Assembly (NCBI RefSeq): GCF_002532045.1
Contig: NZ_NWTG01000034.1
Span: 1-64,000, forward strand
Direction: 5' to 3'
DNA length: 64,000 nt
From: Bradyrhizobium sp. C9
GTDB lineage: Bacteria > Pseudomonadota > Alphaproteobacteria > Rhizobiales > Xanthobacteraceae
The notes beneath the pieces are model-generated. The model ran no database searches. It saw nothing but the letters and a program-made list of their open reading frames with translations, and was not told where the DNA came from. A program made the position numbers and the translations under genes. Numbering within the stretch: position 1 is the first letter of the stretch; every line of letters starts with the position of its first letter. This document shows positions 43,041-51,358 of the stretch, piece by piece.

Positions 43041-43791
43041 AGCCGAGCCGCGCCGCAAGCAACACCAGGATCGCGGTCTCCGCAACCTGCTCGGCGCCGC
43101 CGAGCACATCACCGGTCTGGCCGCCGATTTGCCGCCTTGCCAGTAGAGCCATGATCAACGCGCTGGAGCCTGCTGCGATCGCCGCCAGCAGCGCGCTGCC
43201 GAACGGCAAGACGAGGATTGCGATCAGCAGCGCGATGCCGGCTGCGACCGCCGCGATCGTGCCGTCGGGCCGGCCGGCATTGGCGGCGAGCCCATCCTTG
43301 CGCGCGTAAGGCAGGCTGATCGCGATCCACGGCAACACGCCGCGGCCGAGCGCATGCGCCGCGATCAGGCTCTGCACCATCATGCCGTCGGGAAGCGCCG
43401 CAAGCGCCGCAAGCCTGGTGGCAAAGCTCACCAGCAGCGCCAGCGCGCCGTAGGTGCCGAGCCGGCTGTCGCGCATGATCTCGAGCTTCGCCGCGACATC
43501 GCGGCCGCCACCGAAGCCGTCGGCAACATCAGCGAGCCCGTCCTCATGCAGCGCGCCGGTCAACAGCGCCCCGCCGCCGAGCGCCAGCGCCGCCGCGGCG
43601 AGATCCGGCACGCCGATCGATCGCAGCAGCAGGCAGAACAGGCCGATCGCCGCCCCGATGCCCGCGCCGACCAGCGGGAACAGCCGCTGCGCCCGGGCAA
43701 ACCCCTCCGGCCGCGCGCCGTCCGGATGCGGCATCGGCAGGCGGGTCAGAAAGGCGGTGGCGGTCCTGAGATCGTCGAGCCATTGATTCAT
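43039..43791 (-). CDS. cobS: adenosylcobinamide-GDP ribazoletransferase
   Basis: Joins adenosylcobinamide-GDP and alpha-ribazole to form adenosylcobalamin (or its phosphate). 250 residues, integral membrane protein. ATAFLTRLPMPHPDG at the start, FPLVGAGIGAAIG, GALHEDGLADVADGFGGG (the Asp-rich metal site) and MRDSRLGTYGALAL are the family blocks. It is divergent from cobT, with 153 bases of repeats between. Confidence 0.94.
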   Translation of the reverse strand: MNQWLDDLRTATAFLTRLPMPHPDGARPEGFARAQRLFPLVGAGIGAAIGLFCLLLRSIGVPDLAAAALALGGGALLTGALHEDGLADVADGFGGGRDVAAKLEIMRDSRLGTYGALALLVSFATRLAALAALPDGMMVQSLIAAHALGRGVLPWIAISLPYARKDGLAANAGRPDGTIAAVAAGIALLIAILVLPFGSALLAAIAAGSSALIMALLARRQIGGQTGDVLGGAEQVAETAILVLLAARLG

Positions 43792-43812
43792 GGTGAAGGC
43801 CTGAAAATTGAA

Positions 43813-43854
43813 CTAAAGCGCGATGAGATCGGGCTGAATCTCATCGCGCTTTAG
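43813..43854. repeat. perfect 17-base inverted repeat between cobS and cobT
   Basis: CTAAAGCGCGATGAGAT and ATCTCATCGCGCTTTAG pair without mismatch around CGGGCTGA. It stands in a divergent gap, so a terminator role for either gene is unlikely. No second copy was found in the window. Confidence 0.8.
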
Positions 43855-43863
43855 CTTTTCGTT

Positions 43864-43914
43864 TGAGCATGATCTTGTCGGAAAACCGCTTCACACTTTT
43901 CCGGATCATGCTTT
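43864..43914. repeat. GCATGATC-type palindromic repeat, copy 2
   Basis: TTGAGCATGATCTTGTCGGA, then ACTTTTCCGGATCATGCTTTA. Nearly the same as the copies at 22793 and 58544. It follows the 17-base hairpin by ten bases. Confidence 0.8.
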
Positions 43915-43944
43915 AGTTTGCGGCCCGCTCGACGAGGGAATCGC

Positions 43945-44958
43945 ATGCAGTTCAGTACTCTAGACGACATCCGCAGCTTTTGTCGCGAGCTGCCCGAGGG
44001 CGACGCGGCGAGCGCTGCGGCGGCCACGCTGCGCCAGCAGAACCTGACCAAGCCGCCGGGCAGCCTCGGCCGGCTGGAAGAGGTCGCGATCTGGCTGGCG
44101 CGCTGGCAAGGCCGCGAGATGCCCCGGCTCGACCAGGTCACGATCGCCGTGTTCGCCGGCAATCACGGCATCGCCGAGCGCGGCGTCTCCGCCTTTCCCT
44201 CTGAAGTCACCGCGCAGATGGTGGCGAATTTCGCCGCGGGGGGCGCCGCGATCAACCAGATCGCCAGGCTTGCCGGGGCCGAATTACGCGTCGAGCCGCT
44301 CGAACTCGCGCGTCCGACCCGCGATTTCACGATGGCCCCGGCGATGGATGGCGCCGATTTCCTGGTCGCCTTTGACACCGGCTGGCGCACGGTGCCGGAG
44401 CGATGCGATCTGCTCGTGGTCGGCGAGATGGGCATCGCCAACACCACGGTGGCCGCGACGCTGTGCGCGGCGCTGATGGGCGGACGCGGTGCGCGCTGGG
44501 CCGGCCGCGGCACCGGCGTCGACGATGCCGGCCTGCTGCGCAAGCGCACCGTGATCGATACGGCACTGAAGCTGCATCGCAGCCTGCTCGACGATCCGCT
44601 CGCGGTCGCGGTCGCGCTCGGCGGCCGCGAGCTCGCGGCGATCGCGGGCGCCGTGCTGGCAGCACGGGCACGATCGATCCCGGTGCTGCTCGACGGCTTC
44701 GTCGCGACATCGGCGGTGCTGCCGCTGGCGCGGCTTGCGCCCAACGGCCTTGCGCATTGCCGCGCCGGGCATGTCTCGGCCGAGCTCGGCCATCGCCAGC
44801 TGCTGCGCGAACTGCAGCTTGCACCCCTGCTCGATCTCGAGATGCGGCTCGGCGAAGCCTCCGGCGCAGGGATTGCGATCCTGCTGCTGCGCGCAGCGCT
44901 CGCCTGTCATGGCGGCATGGCGACCTTTGCCGAGGCCGGCGTCTCCGGCGCGGGCTGA
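43945..44958 (+). CDS. cobT: nicotinate-nucleotide-dimethylbenzimidazole phosphoribosyltransferase
   Basis: Makes alpha-ribazole phosphate for the lower ligand of cobalamin. 337 residues. LTKPPGSLGRLEEVAIWLA, VFAGNHGIAERGVSAFP, VGEMGIANTTVAA, GRGTGVDD and HVSAELGH near the end (Glu base) are all CobT blocks. Start ATG 43945 (MQFSTLDD); a possible upstream start at 43918 is less likely. Confidence 0.95.
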   Translation: MQFSTLDDIRSFCRELPEGDAASAAAATLRQQNLTKPPGSLGRLEEVAIWLARWQGREMPRLDQVTIAVFAGNHGIAERGVSAFPSEVTAQMVANFAAGGAAINQIARLAGAELRVEPLELARPTRDFTMAPAMDGADFLVAFDTGWRTVPERCDLLVVGEMGIANTTVAATLCAALMGGRGARWAGRGTGVDDAGLLRKRTVIDTALKLHRSLLDDPLAVAVALGGRELAAIAGAVLAARARSIPVLLDGFVATSAVLPLARLAPNGLAHCRAGHVSAELGHRQLLRELQLAPLLDLEMRLGEASGAGIAILLLRAALACHGGMATFAEAGVSGAG

Positions 44959-45131
44959 GGCCTCGGAACGACCGCACAACACCCAAGAAGGCGGTGCATA
45001 TCGTTCACCCAGATCGACAATCTTCGCGTGTGCAGCATGACCCATGCGCGCCGGAGGCCTAACCTTTGCCTCGGTGGGGCGCCGCCGGCGTCTCAGCCGT
45101 GCTGAACCAGATACCGGGGAGAAATCGCGTC

Positions 45132-45422
45132 ATGTCGGGAGTCCTCATCAATCTGATCATTCAAATCATCAGCGGAGCCGTCGGCGGCAATGTCGCCGCC
45201 GGAGCGGCCAAGAACATCGACCTCGGCACGCTCGGAAACACCATCGCAGGCGCGATCGGCGGTGGCGCGGGCGGACAGCTTCTGGGCATGCTGATTCCGC
45301 TGCTCGCCAATTCCGGCGCAACGCCTGACATCGGCAGCATCATCGGACAGGTCGCCGGCGGCGGCGTTGCCGGCGCGGTGCTCACGGCGATCGTGGGCGC
45401 GCTGAAGAACCGGGCAGCCTGA
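45132..45422 (+). CDS. small Gly/Ala-rich membrane protein
   Basis: 96 residues from ATG 45132. Hydrophobic and rich in Gly, Ala and Ile (LINLIIQIISGAVGG, GAIGGGAGGQLLGMLIPLL, VAGGGVAGAVLTAIVGAL) with repeated Gly-x3-Gly-like spacing. It ends KNRAA. No family recognised. The frame is open upstream to 45066, but that part is basic and unlike the rest. Confidence 0.6.
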   Translation: MSGVLINLIIQIISGAVGGNVAAGAAKNIDLGTLGNTIAGAIGGGAGGQLLGMLIPLLANSGATPDIGSIIGQVAGGGVAGAVLTAIVGALKNRAA

Positions 45423-45536
45423 GCCCGCCTGTCATCGAGACGGGGCATCGGTCTTGACGATGCCCCATTCCGGCGCGAGCCTTGCGGCATCGGATGCGGC
45501 GGGACCTCGACCGCATCGTCGGCAGGGATTGCGCTG

Positions 45537-45959
45537 ATGAAAATGTTTGCCGCGGCGGCAGCCCTCTGCGCAACGATCGGCTGCGCAAAAGCCGACGTCC
45601 GGATCCTCGCCAGCCCCGGCGGGCAGGTCGGCCCATTCATCGAACTGTTCGACAAGGTGCGCGAGTCAGGCGAGCGCGTGGTGATCGACGGGCCATGCCT
45701 GTCGGCCTGCACGCTGGTGCTCTCGATGGTGCCGGGCGACCGCATCTGCGTGACGCGGCGCGCCGTGCTCGGCTTCCACGCCGCGCGCTCGATCGACCGG
45801 CGCGGCCGGACCTATGCTGAGCCGGAAGCATCCGAGGCGGTGCTGGAGGCCTATCCGGCGCCGGTGCGCGGCTGGATCGTGCGCCGCGGCGGCCTGACCT
45901 CACGCCTGCTGCTGCTGCGCGGCCGCGAGCTGTCCGCGATCTATCCGCGGTGCAGGTAG
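45537..45959 (+). CDS. secreted ClpP-fold-like small protein
   Basis: 140 residues. Signal peptide (MKMFAAAAALCATIGCAKA) then ILASPGGQVGPFIELFDKVRESG and VVIDGPCLSACTLVLSMVPG, ending with RAVLGFHAA. The GG-x, G-x-C-x-SAC and GFHAA steps recall the ClpP/crotonase fold (oxyanion Gly-Gly, nucleophile-elbow SAC, His). It is shorter than typical proteases of this fold, so activity is uncertain. Confidence 0.6.
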   Translation: MKMFAAAAALCATIGCAKADVRILASPGGQVGPFIELFDKVRESGERVVIDGPCLSACTLVLSMVPGDRICVTRRAVLGFHAARSIDRRGRTYAEPEASEAVLEAYPAPVRGWIVRRGGLTSRLLLLRGRELSAIYPRCR

Positions 45960-46000
45960 GCTGCGACCATCGCGGCCCCGACGACCCAAGCTATCGATCC

Positions 46001-46159
46001 CGTCATCCCCGCGCAAAGGCTTCGCCTGTGTCGCTGGAGGTGCGAGCCCTTGCGAGCCTCGAAGGATGTACGGCCCGGATGGCTCAGCCCGTACGGGGAA
46101 ACAGCCGGGCCGTCGATCCTTCGAGAGCCGCTGAAGAAGCGGCCACCTCAGGATGACGG
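46001..46159. repeat. inverted repeat of the CGTCATCCC/CCTCAGGATGACGG type
   Basis: It begins CGTCATCCCCGCGC and ends CACCTCAGGATGACGG, with TCGAAGGATGTACGGCCCGG and CCGGGCCGTCGATCCTTCGA inside. Member of the 9501-9606 family, lying in a convergent gap. Confidence 0.65.
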
Positions 46160-46180
46160 CCCATCGGGTTGCCCCGGGTG

Positions 46181-46594
46181 TTACATCCCTTGCGGGCAGT
46201 TCACCATCCAGGGGATGCCGAACTGATCGACGCACATGCCGAAGCCGTTGGAGAAGAAGGTCTTGCCGAACGGCATGGTGACGGTGCCGCCTTCGGACAG
46301 CGCCTTGAAGCGGCGTTCAGCCTCCGCGGGATCCTCGACCTGCAGCGAGACGTGAAAGCCCTGCGGCTTCTGGAAGTGGCCGGGCGGGGCGTCGGAGGCC
46401 ATGATGACCTCACCGTCGATCGAGACCCTGGCGTGCATGATCTTGTCCTTCCAGCCGGGCGGCGTCTGCATCTCCGGATTGCCCTCACCGTAGGGATAGC
46501 TTTCCTCGATCCGCGCACCGAGAACCTTCTGGTAGAAGTTCAGCGCGGCGCCGCAATTGCCGTCGTAGGAGAGATAGGGGTTGACCTGCATCAC
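46181..46594 (-). CDS. VOC/PhnB-like protein
   Basis: 137 residues. MQVNPYLSYDGNCGAALNFYQKVLGA, then RVSIDGEVIMASDAPPG and VTMPFGKTFFSNGFGMCVDQFGIPWMVN. These are the blocks of the PhnB-like branch of the glyoxalase/VOC superfamily. Function unknown; metal ligands are only partly kept. Two Mets begin the frame; either may be used. Confidence 0.88.
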   Translation of the reverse strand: MMQVNPYLSYDGNCGAALNFYQKVLGARIEESYPYGEGNPEMQTPPGWKDKIMHARVSIDGEVIMASDAPPGHFQKPQGFHVSLQVEDPAEAERRFKALSEGGTVTMPFGKTFFSNGFGMCVDQFGIPWMVNCPQGM

Positions 46595-46621
46595 ATGCTC
46601 CCTGGGTTGGATCCTCGTTTT

Positions 46622-46668
46622 GAGGCGTTTTCTTCGCGCGAACCGAAAATCACTTCGCTCGAAAACGC
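46622..46668. repeat. palindromic repeat GCGTTTTC/GAAAACGC
   Basis: GCGTTTTC at 46625-46632 pairs with GAAAACGC at 46661-46668; CGCGCGAACCG and CTTCGCTCG lie between. It lies right after the stop of the SRPBCC gene (minus strand). Related words are at 43006-43040. Confidence 0.6.
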
Positions 46669-46672
46669 TTCG

Positions 46673-47209
46673 CTATTTTTCAGTCAGCTTCTTCAGATTG
46701 GCGAGACCGACCTCGAAATCCTTGCCGATCATGTGATCCAGGTTCATGAACACCTGCATCACTTTCGACATGAAGGCGGCTGGACCATACATGGTCCATG
46801 TGACGCTGGTCGCATCTCCCTGCGGCAGCATTGTGAATTCGGCGGTGTTGTGGCCTTCGAACGGCTTGAGGAAGTCGAGCTTGATGACGACCTTCGACGG
46901 CGCGGACGATTGCAGGATTTCCATGCGGCCGGTGCCGACATTCTTGTTGCCGTCCCAGGCGTAGACCGCCCCCTGCCCGCGCCCGGCGCCGTCATAGCTG
47001 CGCTTCATGGCCGGATCCCGGTTCTCGTAGGGCGACCAGACCGTCCACTGCCGGAAGTCGTCGATCAGCGGAAAGATCCGTTCGGCCGGCGCGTTGATGC
47101 TGGTCGCACGCGTGACGCGGAATGTGCTCGGCTTGGTCGCCGCGAGGACGAGGATGACGGCAATGGCGACCGCGAGGATGACGGCGATGATGGCAATGGT
47201 CTCGAACAT
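46673..47209 (-). CDS. SRPBCC-family protein with N-terminal membrane anchor
   Basis: 178 residues. It starts with a strong hydrophobic helix (TIAIIAVILAVAIAVILVLAA), then the START-like fold: TFRVTRATSINAPAERIFPLIDDFRQW, APSKVVIKLDFLKPFEG and VTWTMYGPAAFMSKVMQVF. Such polyketide-cyclase-like proteins bind lipids or other hydrophobic ligands. Start ATG 47209 with GGAGACCATC before it. The DoxX gene is upstream on the same strand. Confidence 0.85.
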   Translation of the reverse strand: MFETIAIIAVILAVAIAVILVLAATKPSTFRVTRATSINAPAERIFPLIDDFRQWTVWSPYENRDPAMKRSYDGAGRGQGAVYAWDGNKNVGTGRMEILQSSAPSKVVIKLDFLKPFEGHNTAEFTMLPQGDATSVTWTMYGPAAFMSKVMQVFMNLDHMIGKDFEVGLANLKKLTEK

Positions 47210-47243
47210 GATGGTCTCCAGGTAGATCAATTAAGATGATGGC

Positions 47244-47654
47244 TCAGCGGCGGAACGGAAGCAGCGCGCGCAGATTGCCGTCGCGCAGATAGAGCCCGCC
47301 CCACACCATCAGGCCGAGATAGAGCCCGAACAGGGTGTGGCTGAACAGCGGGCTGCCGATCCGCACATGGGACGCGATCGCGCCGCCGAGATAGCCGGTG
47401 AGCAGGATGGCGCCGAGGATCGAGGTCGGCGGCACCGAGTACAGCAGCGTGCAGACGATGGTGATGATGCCGAGGCTGCGCGCCAGCGTATCGCTCGCAC
47501 CAAAGCCCATCTTGTCCATGGTCTCGGTGACGACAGGCAATGGCAGCAGCTTGATGGCGCCATCGAACAGCAGGAAAAGGACGACCACGCCACTGACGAC
47601 GCGGCCGGTGATGCGGGCGGGCTTCGAGATTTCGGTGTCGACGATCGTCTGCAT
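47244..47654 (-). CDS. DoxX-family membrane protein
   Basis: 136 residues, four membrane helices. ISKPARITGRVVSGVVVLFLLFDGAIKLL, then GIITIVCTLLYSVPPTSILGAILLTGYLGGAIASHVRIG (core YLGGAIASHVRIG), a DoxX mark. Start ATG 47654; the frame is open upstream only because it runs through a repeat. Adjacent to the SRPBCC gene (35 bases), probably one transcript. Confidence 0.85.
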   Translation of the reverse strand: MQTIVDTEISKPARITGRVVSGVVVLFLLFDGAIKLLPLPVVTETMDKMGFGASDTLARSLGIITIVCTLLYSVPPTSILGAILLTGYLGGAIASHVRIGSPLFSHTLFGLYLGLMVWGGLYLRDGNLRALLPFRR

Positions 47655-47797
47655 GGCAGGCTCCGTAACGCTTGGTGATGCTCTGCCTTCATGACGAACG
47701 GCAGGACGCAAGGTCGACACCGGGGGTGAAGATTTTTTTGAGGAGCGCAACAAGAGTTGCGGGAGCGATGCGCACCTTGATCGCCTCGCCCGGGGCT

Positions 47798-47953
47798 TAC
47801 CCCTCTCCCCAGCCCTCCCCCACAAGGGGGGAGGGAGTCCGACCAGCGCGCTCACCGCACGCTAATGGCTGGCGATGTTCGGGCTCTCACGTGAGGGACG
47901 CACCGGCGGAAGGGTTCCCTCCCCCCTTGCGGGGGAGGGTTAGGGAGAGGGGT
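47798..47953. repeat. two-part inverted repeat (CCCCTCTCC / GGAGAGGGG type)
   Basis: TACCCCTCTCCCCAGCCCTC and GGGTTAGGGAGAGGGG at the ends, with CCCCCACAAGGGGGGAGG and CCTCCCCCCTTGCGGGGGAG inside. Related to 6478-6648. It occupies most of the gap 47655-48021; nothing else is seen there except a short direct repeat, ACGAGGCAAGCCC, at about 47985 and 48004. Confidence 0.65.
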
Positions 47954-48021
47954 TCACACGGGAGGTCTCTCGACTTGAACTTGAACGAGGCAAGCCCTTT
48001 GAACGAGGCAAGCCCTGGCCG

Positions 48022-49293
48022 CTACTTCGCCTTCACATTGCGCGGCTGGCTGTCGCGCATCAGGCGGTCGATATGCATGCGGATATGGGCGGCTTCGGCG
48101 GTGGTGTTGGCGAGCGCGATGGCGCGGTCGAAGGTGACGCGGGCCTCCTCGTTGCGGCCGAGCTGCATCAGGAAGGCGCCGCGCACGCCGAAATAATGGA
48201 AGTAGTTGGAAAGCCGCGGCGCCAAGGGCTCGATCATCTCGAGCGCGGCCGCCGGCCCCTTCACCTTGGAGACCGCAACGGCGCGGTTCAGCGTGATCAC
48301 CGGCGACGGCTGCATGATCTCGAGCGCGCCATAGAGCAGGTCGATCTGGGTCCAGTCGGTATCCTCGGGCTTTTCCGCGCGAGCGTGGAGTGCCGCGATC
48401 GCAGCCTGCACCTGATAAGGCCCGCTGCGGCGATGGCGCATCGCCTTGTCGATCAGCGCGAGGCCCTCTGCGATCAGCTTCTGGTTCCACAGGCTGCGGT
48501 CCTGGTCGTCGAGCAGGATCACCGCGCCATCGGCGTCGAACCGCGCGGCCGCGCGGGCATGCTGCAGCAGCAACAGCGCAGTCAGCCCCATGATCTCCGG
48601 CTCGCTCTGGAACAGCCGCAGCAGCAGGCGGGCGAGCCTGATCGCCTCCTCGCACAGCGGCGAGCGGATTTGAGCGGTGTCACCGCTCGCCGAATAGCCC
48701 TCGTTGAAGATCAGATAGATCATCGCCGCGACCGAGACGAGCCGCTCGCTGCGCTCGACTGCGCCCGGCGTCTCGAACGGCACATTGGCATCGGCGACGC
48801 GCGTCTTGGCCCGCGTGATGCGCTGCTCCATCGCGGCTTCCGAGACCAGGAAGGCGCGCGCGATCTGCTTCACCGACAGGCCGGAGACGATGCGCAGCGC
48901 GAGCGCGATCTGCTGCGTCGCCGGCAGGTCCTTGTGGCAGCAGATGAACAGCAGCCGCAGGATGTCGTCGCGGTAATGCGATCCGTCGAGCCGCTCGGCG
49001 AGCTCTTCCTCGGCATCGCCGAGGTCGGAGATCGCCTGGTCGTCGTCGGGCAACGCCTCCTGCTTCTTGCCACGTCGGATGTCGTCGATTGCGACATTGC
49101 GGCCGACCATGATCAGCCACGCCGCGGGATCGCGCGGCGGGCCGTTCTGCGGCCAGCTCTTCAGCGCCCGCAGGCAGGCGTTCTGAAAGGCTTCCTCGGC
49201 GGTATCGAGATTGCGGAAGTAGCGCAGCAGCGCGCCAACCGCCTGGGGACGCGCCGACGTCAGCGCGGCATCGATCCAGGCGGTATCGGTCAT
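48022..49293 (-). CDS. ECF42-like RNA polymerase sigma factor with C-terminal extension
   Basis: 423 residues. Region 2: AVGALLRYFRNLDTAEEAFQNACLRALKSW and PRDPAAWLIMVGRNVAIDDIRR. Region 4: ALALRIVSGLSVKQIARAFLVSEAAMEQRI. About 230 residues of TPR-like helical repeats follow (MIYLIFNEGYSA at its start), as in ECF42 factors, which lack a clear anti-sigma partner. The DGPF gene upstream overlaps or touches it. GAAGG lies seven bases before ATG 49293; a GTG at 49299 overlapping the upstream stop is the other option. Confidence 0.92.
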   Translation of the reverse strand: MTDTAWIDAALTSARPQAVGALLRYFRNLDTAEEAFQNACLRALKSWPQNGPPRDPAAWLIMVGRNVAIDDIRRGKKQEALPDDDQAISDLGDAEEELAERLDGSHYRDDILRLLFICCHKDLPATQQIALALRIVSGLSVKQIARAFLVSEAAMEQRITRAKTRVADANVPFETPGAVERSERLVSVAAMIYLIFNEGYSASGDTAQIRSPLCEEAIRLARLLLRLFQSEPEIMGLTALLLLQHARAAARFDADGAVILLDDQDRSLWNQKLIAEGLALIDKAMRHRRSGPYQVQAAIAALHARAEKPEDTDWTQIDLLYGALEIMQPSPVITLNRAVAVSKVKGPAAALEMIEPLAPRLSNYFHYFGVRGAFLMQLGRNEEARVTFDRAIALANTTAEAAHIRMHIDRLMRDSQPRNVKAK

Positions 49294-49295
49294 GC

Positions 49296-49664
49296 TCACG
49301 CCTTCGTACCCCCCTGATTGAAGTAGCCGACCGGGCGGATCTCATAGGTGCCGCCGGGATTGGCCTCGCCGAGGTCGCGCGCGATGTCGAGCACCTCGTC
49401 GAGATTCTTGCCCTCGACCAGGTAGAAGCCGAGCAGCTGCTCCTTGGTTTCGGCGAACGGGCCGTCGAGCACCAGCGGCGGGTTTTCCTTGCGCAGCGTG
49501 GTCGCCGCGGTGGTCGGCAGCAGCCGCGCCACCGGGCCGAGCCGGCCCTGCTTGGCGAGCTTGTCCTGCACGGCCGACAATTTCTGCATGACCGAGGCGT
49601 CGTGCTCCTTACTCCAGGAACCGACCATGTCTTCGTCATGATAGCAGAGGATGGCGTACAGCAT
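49296..49664 (-). CDS. DGPF-domain YciI-family protein coupled to ECF42
   Basis: 122 residues. MLYAILCYHDEDMVGSW at the start, LVLDGPFAETKEQLLGFYLVE is the DGPF block, and YEIRPVGYFNQGG at the end. Genes of this type are the standard neighbour of ECF42 sigma factors; here the stop touches the sigma gene start. It may be a target or modulator of the sigma factor. An ATG at 49685 is an alternative start. Confidence 0.88.
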   Translation of the reverse strand: MLYAILCYHDEDMVGSWSKEHDASVMQKLSAVQDKLAKQGRLGPVARLLPTTAATTLRKENPPLVLDGPFAETKEQLLGFYLVEGKNLDEVLDIARDLGEANPGGTYEIRPVGYFNQGGTKA

Positions 49665-49853
49665 CGAAAAGGCATCTCCGTTCATTGCAAGAACGAACGA
49701 TTATGCCCGCTGCCGACAGGCGGCGCGAAAGAAATTTAGGTTCCGGATGCAGGCGATGGATTGAGCCGACGCGTTCATGGCACGCCGCGACCGACAATGT
49801 CTTGGGACGCGGCGACGGCGTGTCATGCCATCGCCTCGACGTTCATGGTGCGA

Positions 49854-50141
49854 CTACCAATAGACGCCGTAACGAGCGGCGATCCGGCGCGCCTTGGCCT
49901 CGTCGCTCTCCCGGCGGCTGGCCTGGCTCCGCTTCACCGGACGCGACGCCTGCGGCCGCGCGGCATTGGCCGGCTGGGCCTGCGACGGGGCCGGCTGGGC
50001 TTCGGCCGGAGCGGGCGCAACGGCCGGTTGCGCCTGAGCGGGTGCGTCGGCGTTTGCGAGCACCAGGCCACGGCTCTGGCCGGCGTGAGCGGTGGTGGCG
50101 GTGGCAGCGATGAAAGCCGCGATCAGGATCAGCTTGCGCAT
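49854..50141 (-). CDS. small secreted Ala/Pro/Gln-rich protein
   Basis: 95 residues. GGGGAGAACTTCC before ATG 50141 decides the start. Signal peptide (LILIAAFIAATATTAHAG), then a low-complexity segment of Ala, Pro and Gln, and a basic end (SRRESDEAKARRIAARYGVYW). No family recognised. The frame is open upstream without a site. Confidence 0.65.
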   Translation of the reverse strand: MRKLILIAAFIAATATTAHAGQSRGLVLANADAPAQAQPAVAPAPAEAQPAPSQAQPANAARPQASRPVKRSQASRRESDEAKARRIAARYGVYW

Positions 50142-50230
50142 GGAAGTTCTCCCCGGTTGATGGCAGGAGACTAGGGAGCGGGCCAGGCCCGCTCTGTGAC
50201 ATCGGTCACACTGAAATTGGAGGTATCCGG

Positions 50231-51196
50231 ATGGGTAAGGGCGCACTGGCGCTGCTGATCAATGGCGGCTCGGAAAACTGGTCGTCGGCGCGCTGGAAAG
50301 CGCGGTTCGACACGGTCTGCCCGGACCGCCGCGTGGTGCTGCTGCCGGACGGCGCGCTCGATCCCGCCGAGGTGCACTATGCCGCGGTGTGGAAGCCGAA
50401 GCCGGGCGAGCTCGCGGCGTTCAAGAACCTGCGCGTCATCTTCAACCTCGGCGCCGGCGTCGACGCGCTGATGGCCGACCGTTCGCTGCCCGACGTGCCG
50501 CTGGTGCGGGTCGCGGTCGGCGATCTCACCGATCGCATGACCGAATATGTCGTGCTGCATGTGCTGATGCATCACCGCCAGGAGCTCTATCTGCGGGAGT
50601 CGCAGCGATTGAGGCGCTGGGCGCCGGACTATCAATGGGCGGCAAGCGCGATCACCGTCGGGGTGATGGGGCTCGGCACGCTCGGCGCGGCCTCGGCGCA
50701 CGCGCTCCGCGCGCTCGGCTTCCGCGTCGTCGGCTGGAGCCGCAGCGAGAAGCGGATCGACGGCGTCGCCTGCTATCACGGCACTGAGGGGCTGGACGCG
50801 TTCCTGCGCGAGGCCAACATCCTGGTCTGCCTGCTGCCGCTGACGCCGGATACCCGCCACGTGCTGAACCGCGACGCGTTCGCAAAGCTGAACCGCAACA
50901 GCCCGCTCGGCGCGCCCGTCATCATCAATGCCGGGCGCGGCGGCTTGCAGAACGAAGCGGACATTTTGCGTGCGCTCGACGACGGCACGCTGGGCGCCGC
51001 CTCGCTCGACGTCTTCGAGACCGAGCCGCTGCCGCAAGACAGCCCGTTCTGGAGCCATCCGAAGGTGGTGCTGACGCCGCACAACGCCGCCGACACCGAC
51101 GCCGACGAGATCTCAAAATACGTCGCGCAGCAGATCGCGCGCTTTGAGCAAGGCGGTGCGCTCGAAAATCTCGTCGATCGCAAGCGAGGGTATTAG
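50231..51196 (+). CDS. ghrA: glyoxylate/hydroxypyruvate reductase A
   Basis: D-2-hydroxyacid dehydrogenase, 321 residues. FNLGAGVDALM, the NAD(P) motif VGVMGLGTLGAASAHAL, INAGRGGLQNEADI with the Arg, LDVFETEPLP with the Glu, and TPHNAADTD with the catalytic His. The short N-terminal domain and LPLTPDTRHVLN fit the GhrA branch. It reduces glyoxylate or hydroxypyruvate with NADPH. Confidence 0.9.
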   Translation: MGKGALALLINGGSENWSSARWKARFDTVCPDRRVVLLPDGALDPAEVHYAAVWKPKPGELAAFKNLRVIFNLGAGVDALMADRSLPDVPLVRVAVGDLTDRMTEYVVLHVLMHHRQELYLRESQRLRRWAPDYQWAASAITVGVMGLGTLGAASAHALRALGFRVVGWSRSEKRIDGVACYHGTEGLDAFLREANILVCLLPLTPDTRHVLNRDAFAKLNRNSPLGAPVIINAGRGGLQNEADILRALDDGTLGAASLDVFETEPLPQDSPFWSHPKVVLTPHNAADTDADEISKYVAQQIARFEQGGALENLVDRKRGY

Positions 51197-51221
51197 GCTG
51201 AGCCGTCACACCACACAGAGT

Positions 51222-51340
51222 GTCGTCCCGGCGAAGGCCGGGACCCATACTCCGCGGCCCCTCATTGGAGCACGCGGAGAGGCCCCCTGCACAGCAACGA
51301 TGTCCTGTGGTTATGGGTCCCGGCTTTCGCCGGGACGACA
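51222..51340. repeat. long palindromic repeat (GTCGTCCCGGCGAA type)
   Basis: GTCGTCCCGGCGAAGGCCGG with ACCCATA, and TATGGGT with CCGGCTTTCGCCGGGACGAC at the other end. A close relative of 25911-26033. It ends 18 bases before the stop of the convergent SRPBCC gene. Confidence 0.8.
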
Positions 51341-51358
51341 AGTGGAGCGGCCGCAGCT

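Noticed and set aside
43813..43854. 17-base hairpin as terminator of cobS or cobT
   Set aside because: It lies upstream of both genes, in a divergent gap.
43792..43944. Cobalamin riboswitch between cobS and cobT
   Set aside because: The 153 bases are filled by two palindromic repeats; no B12-box-like sequence recognised.
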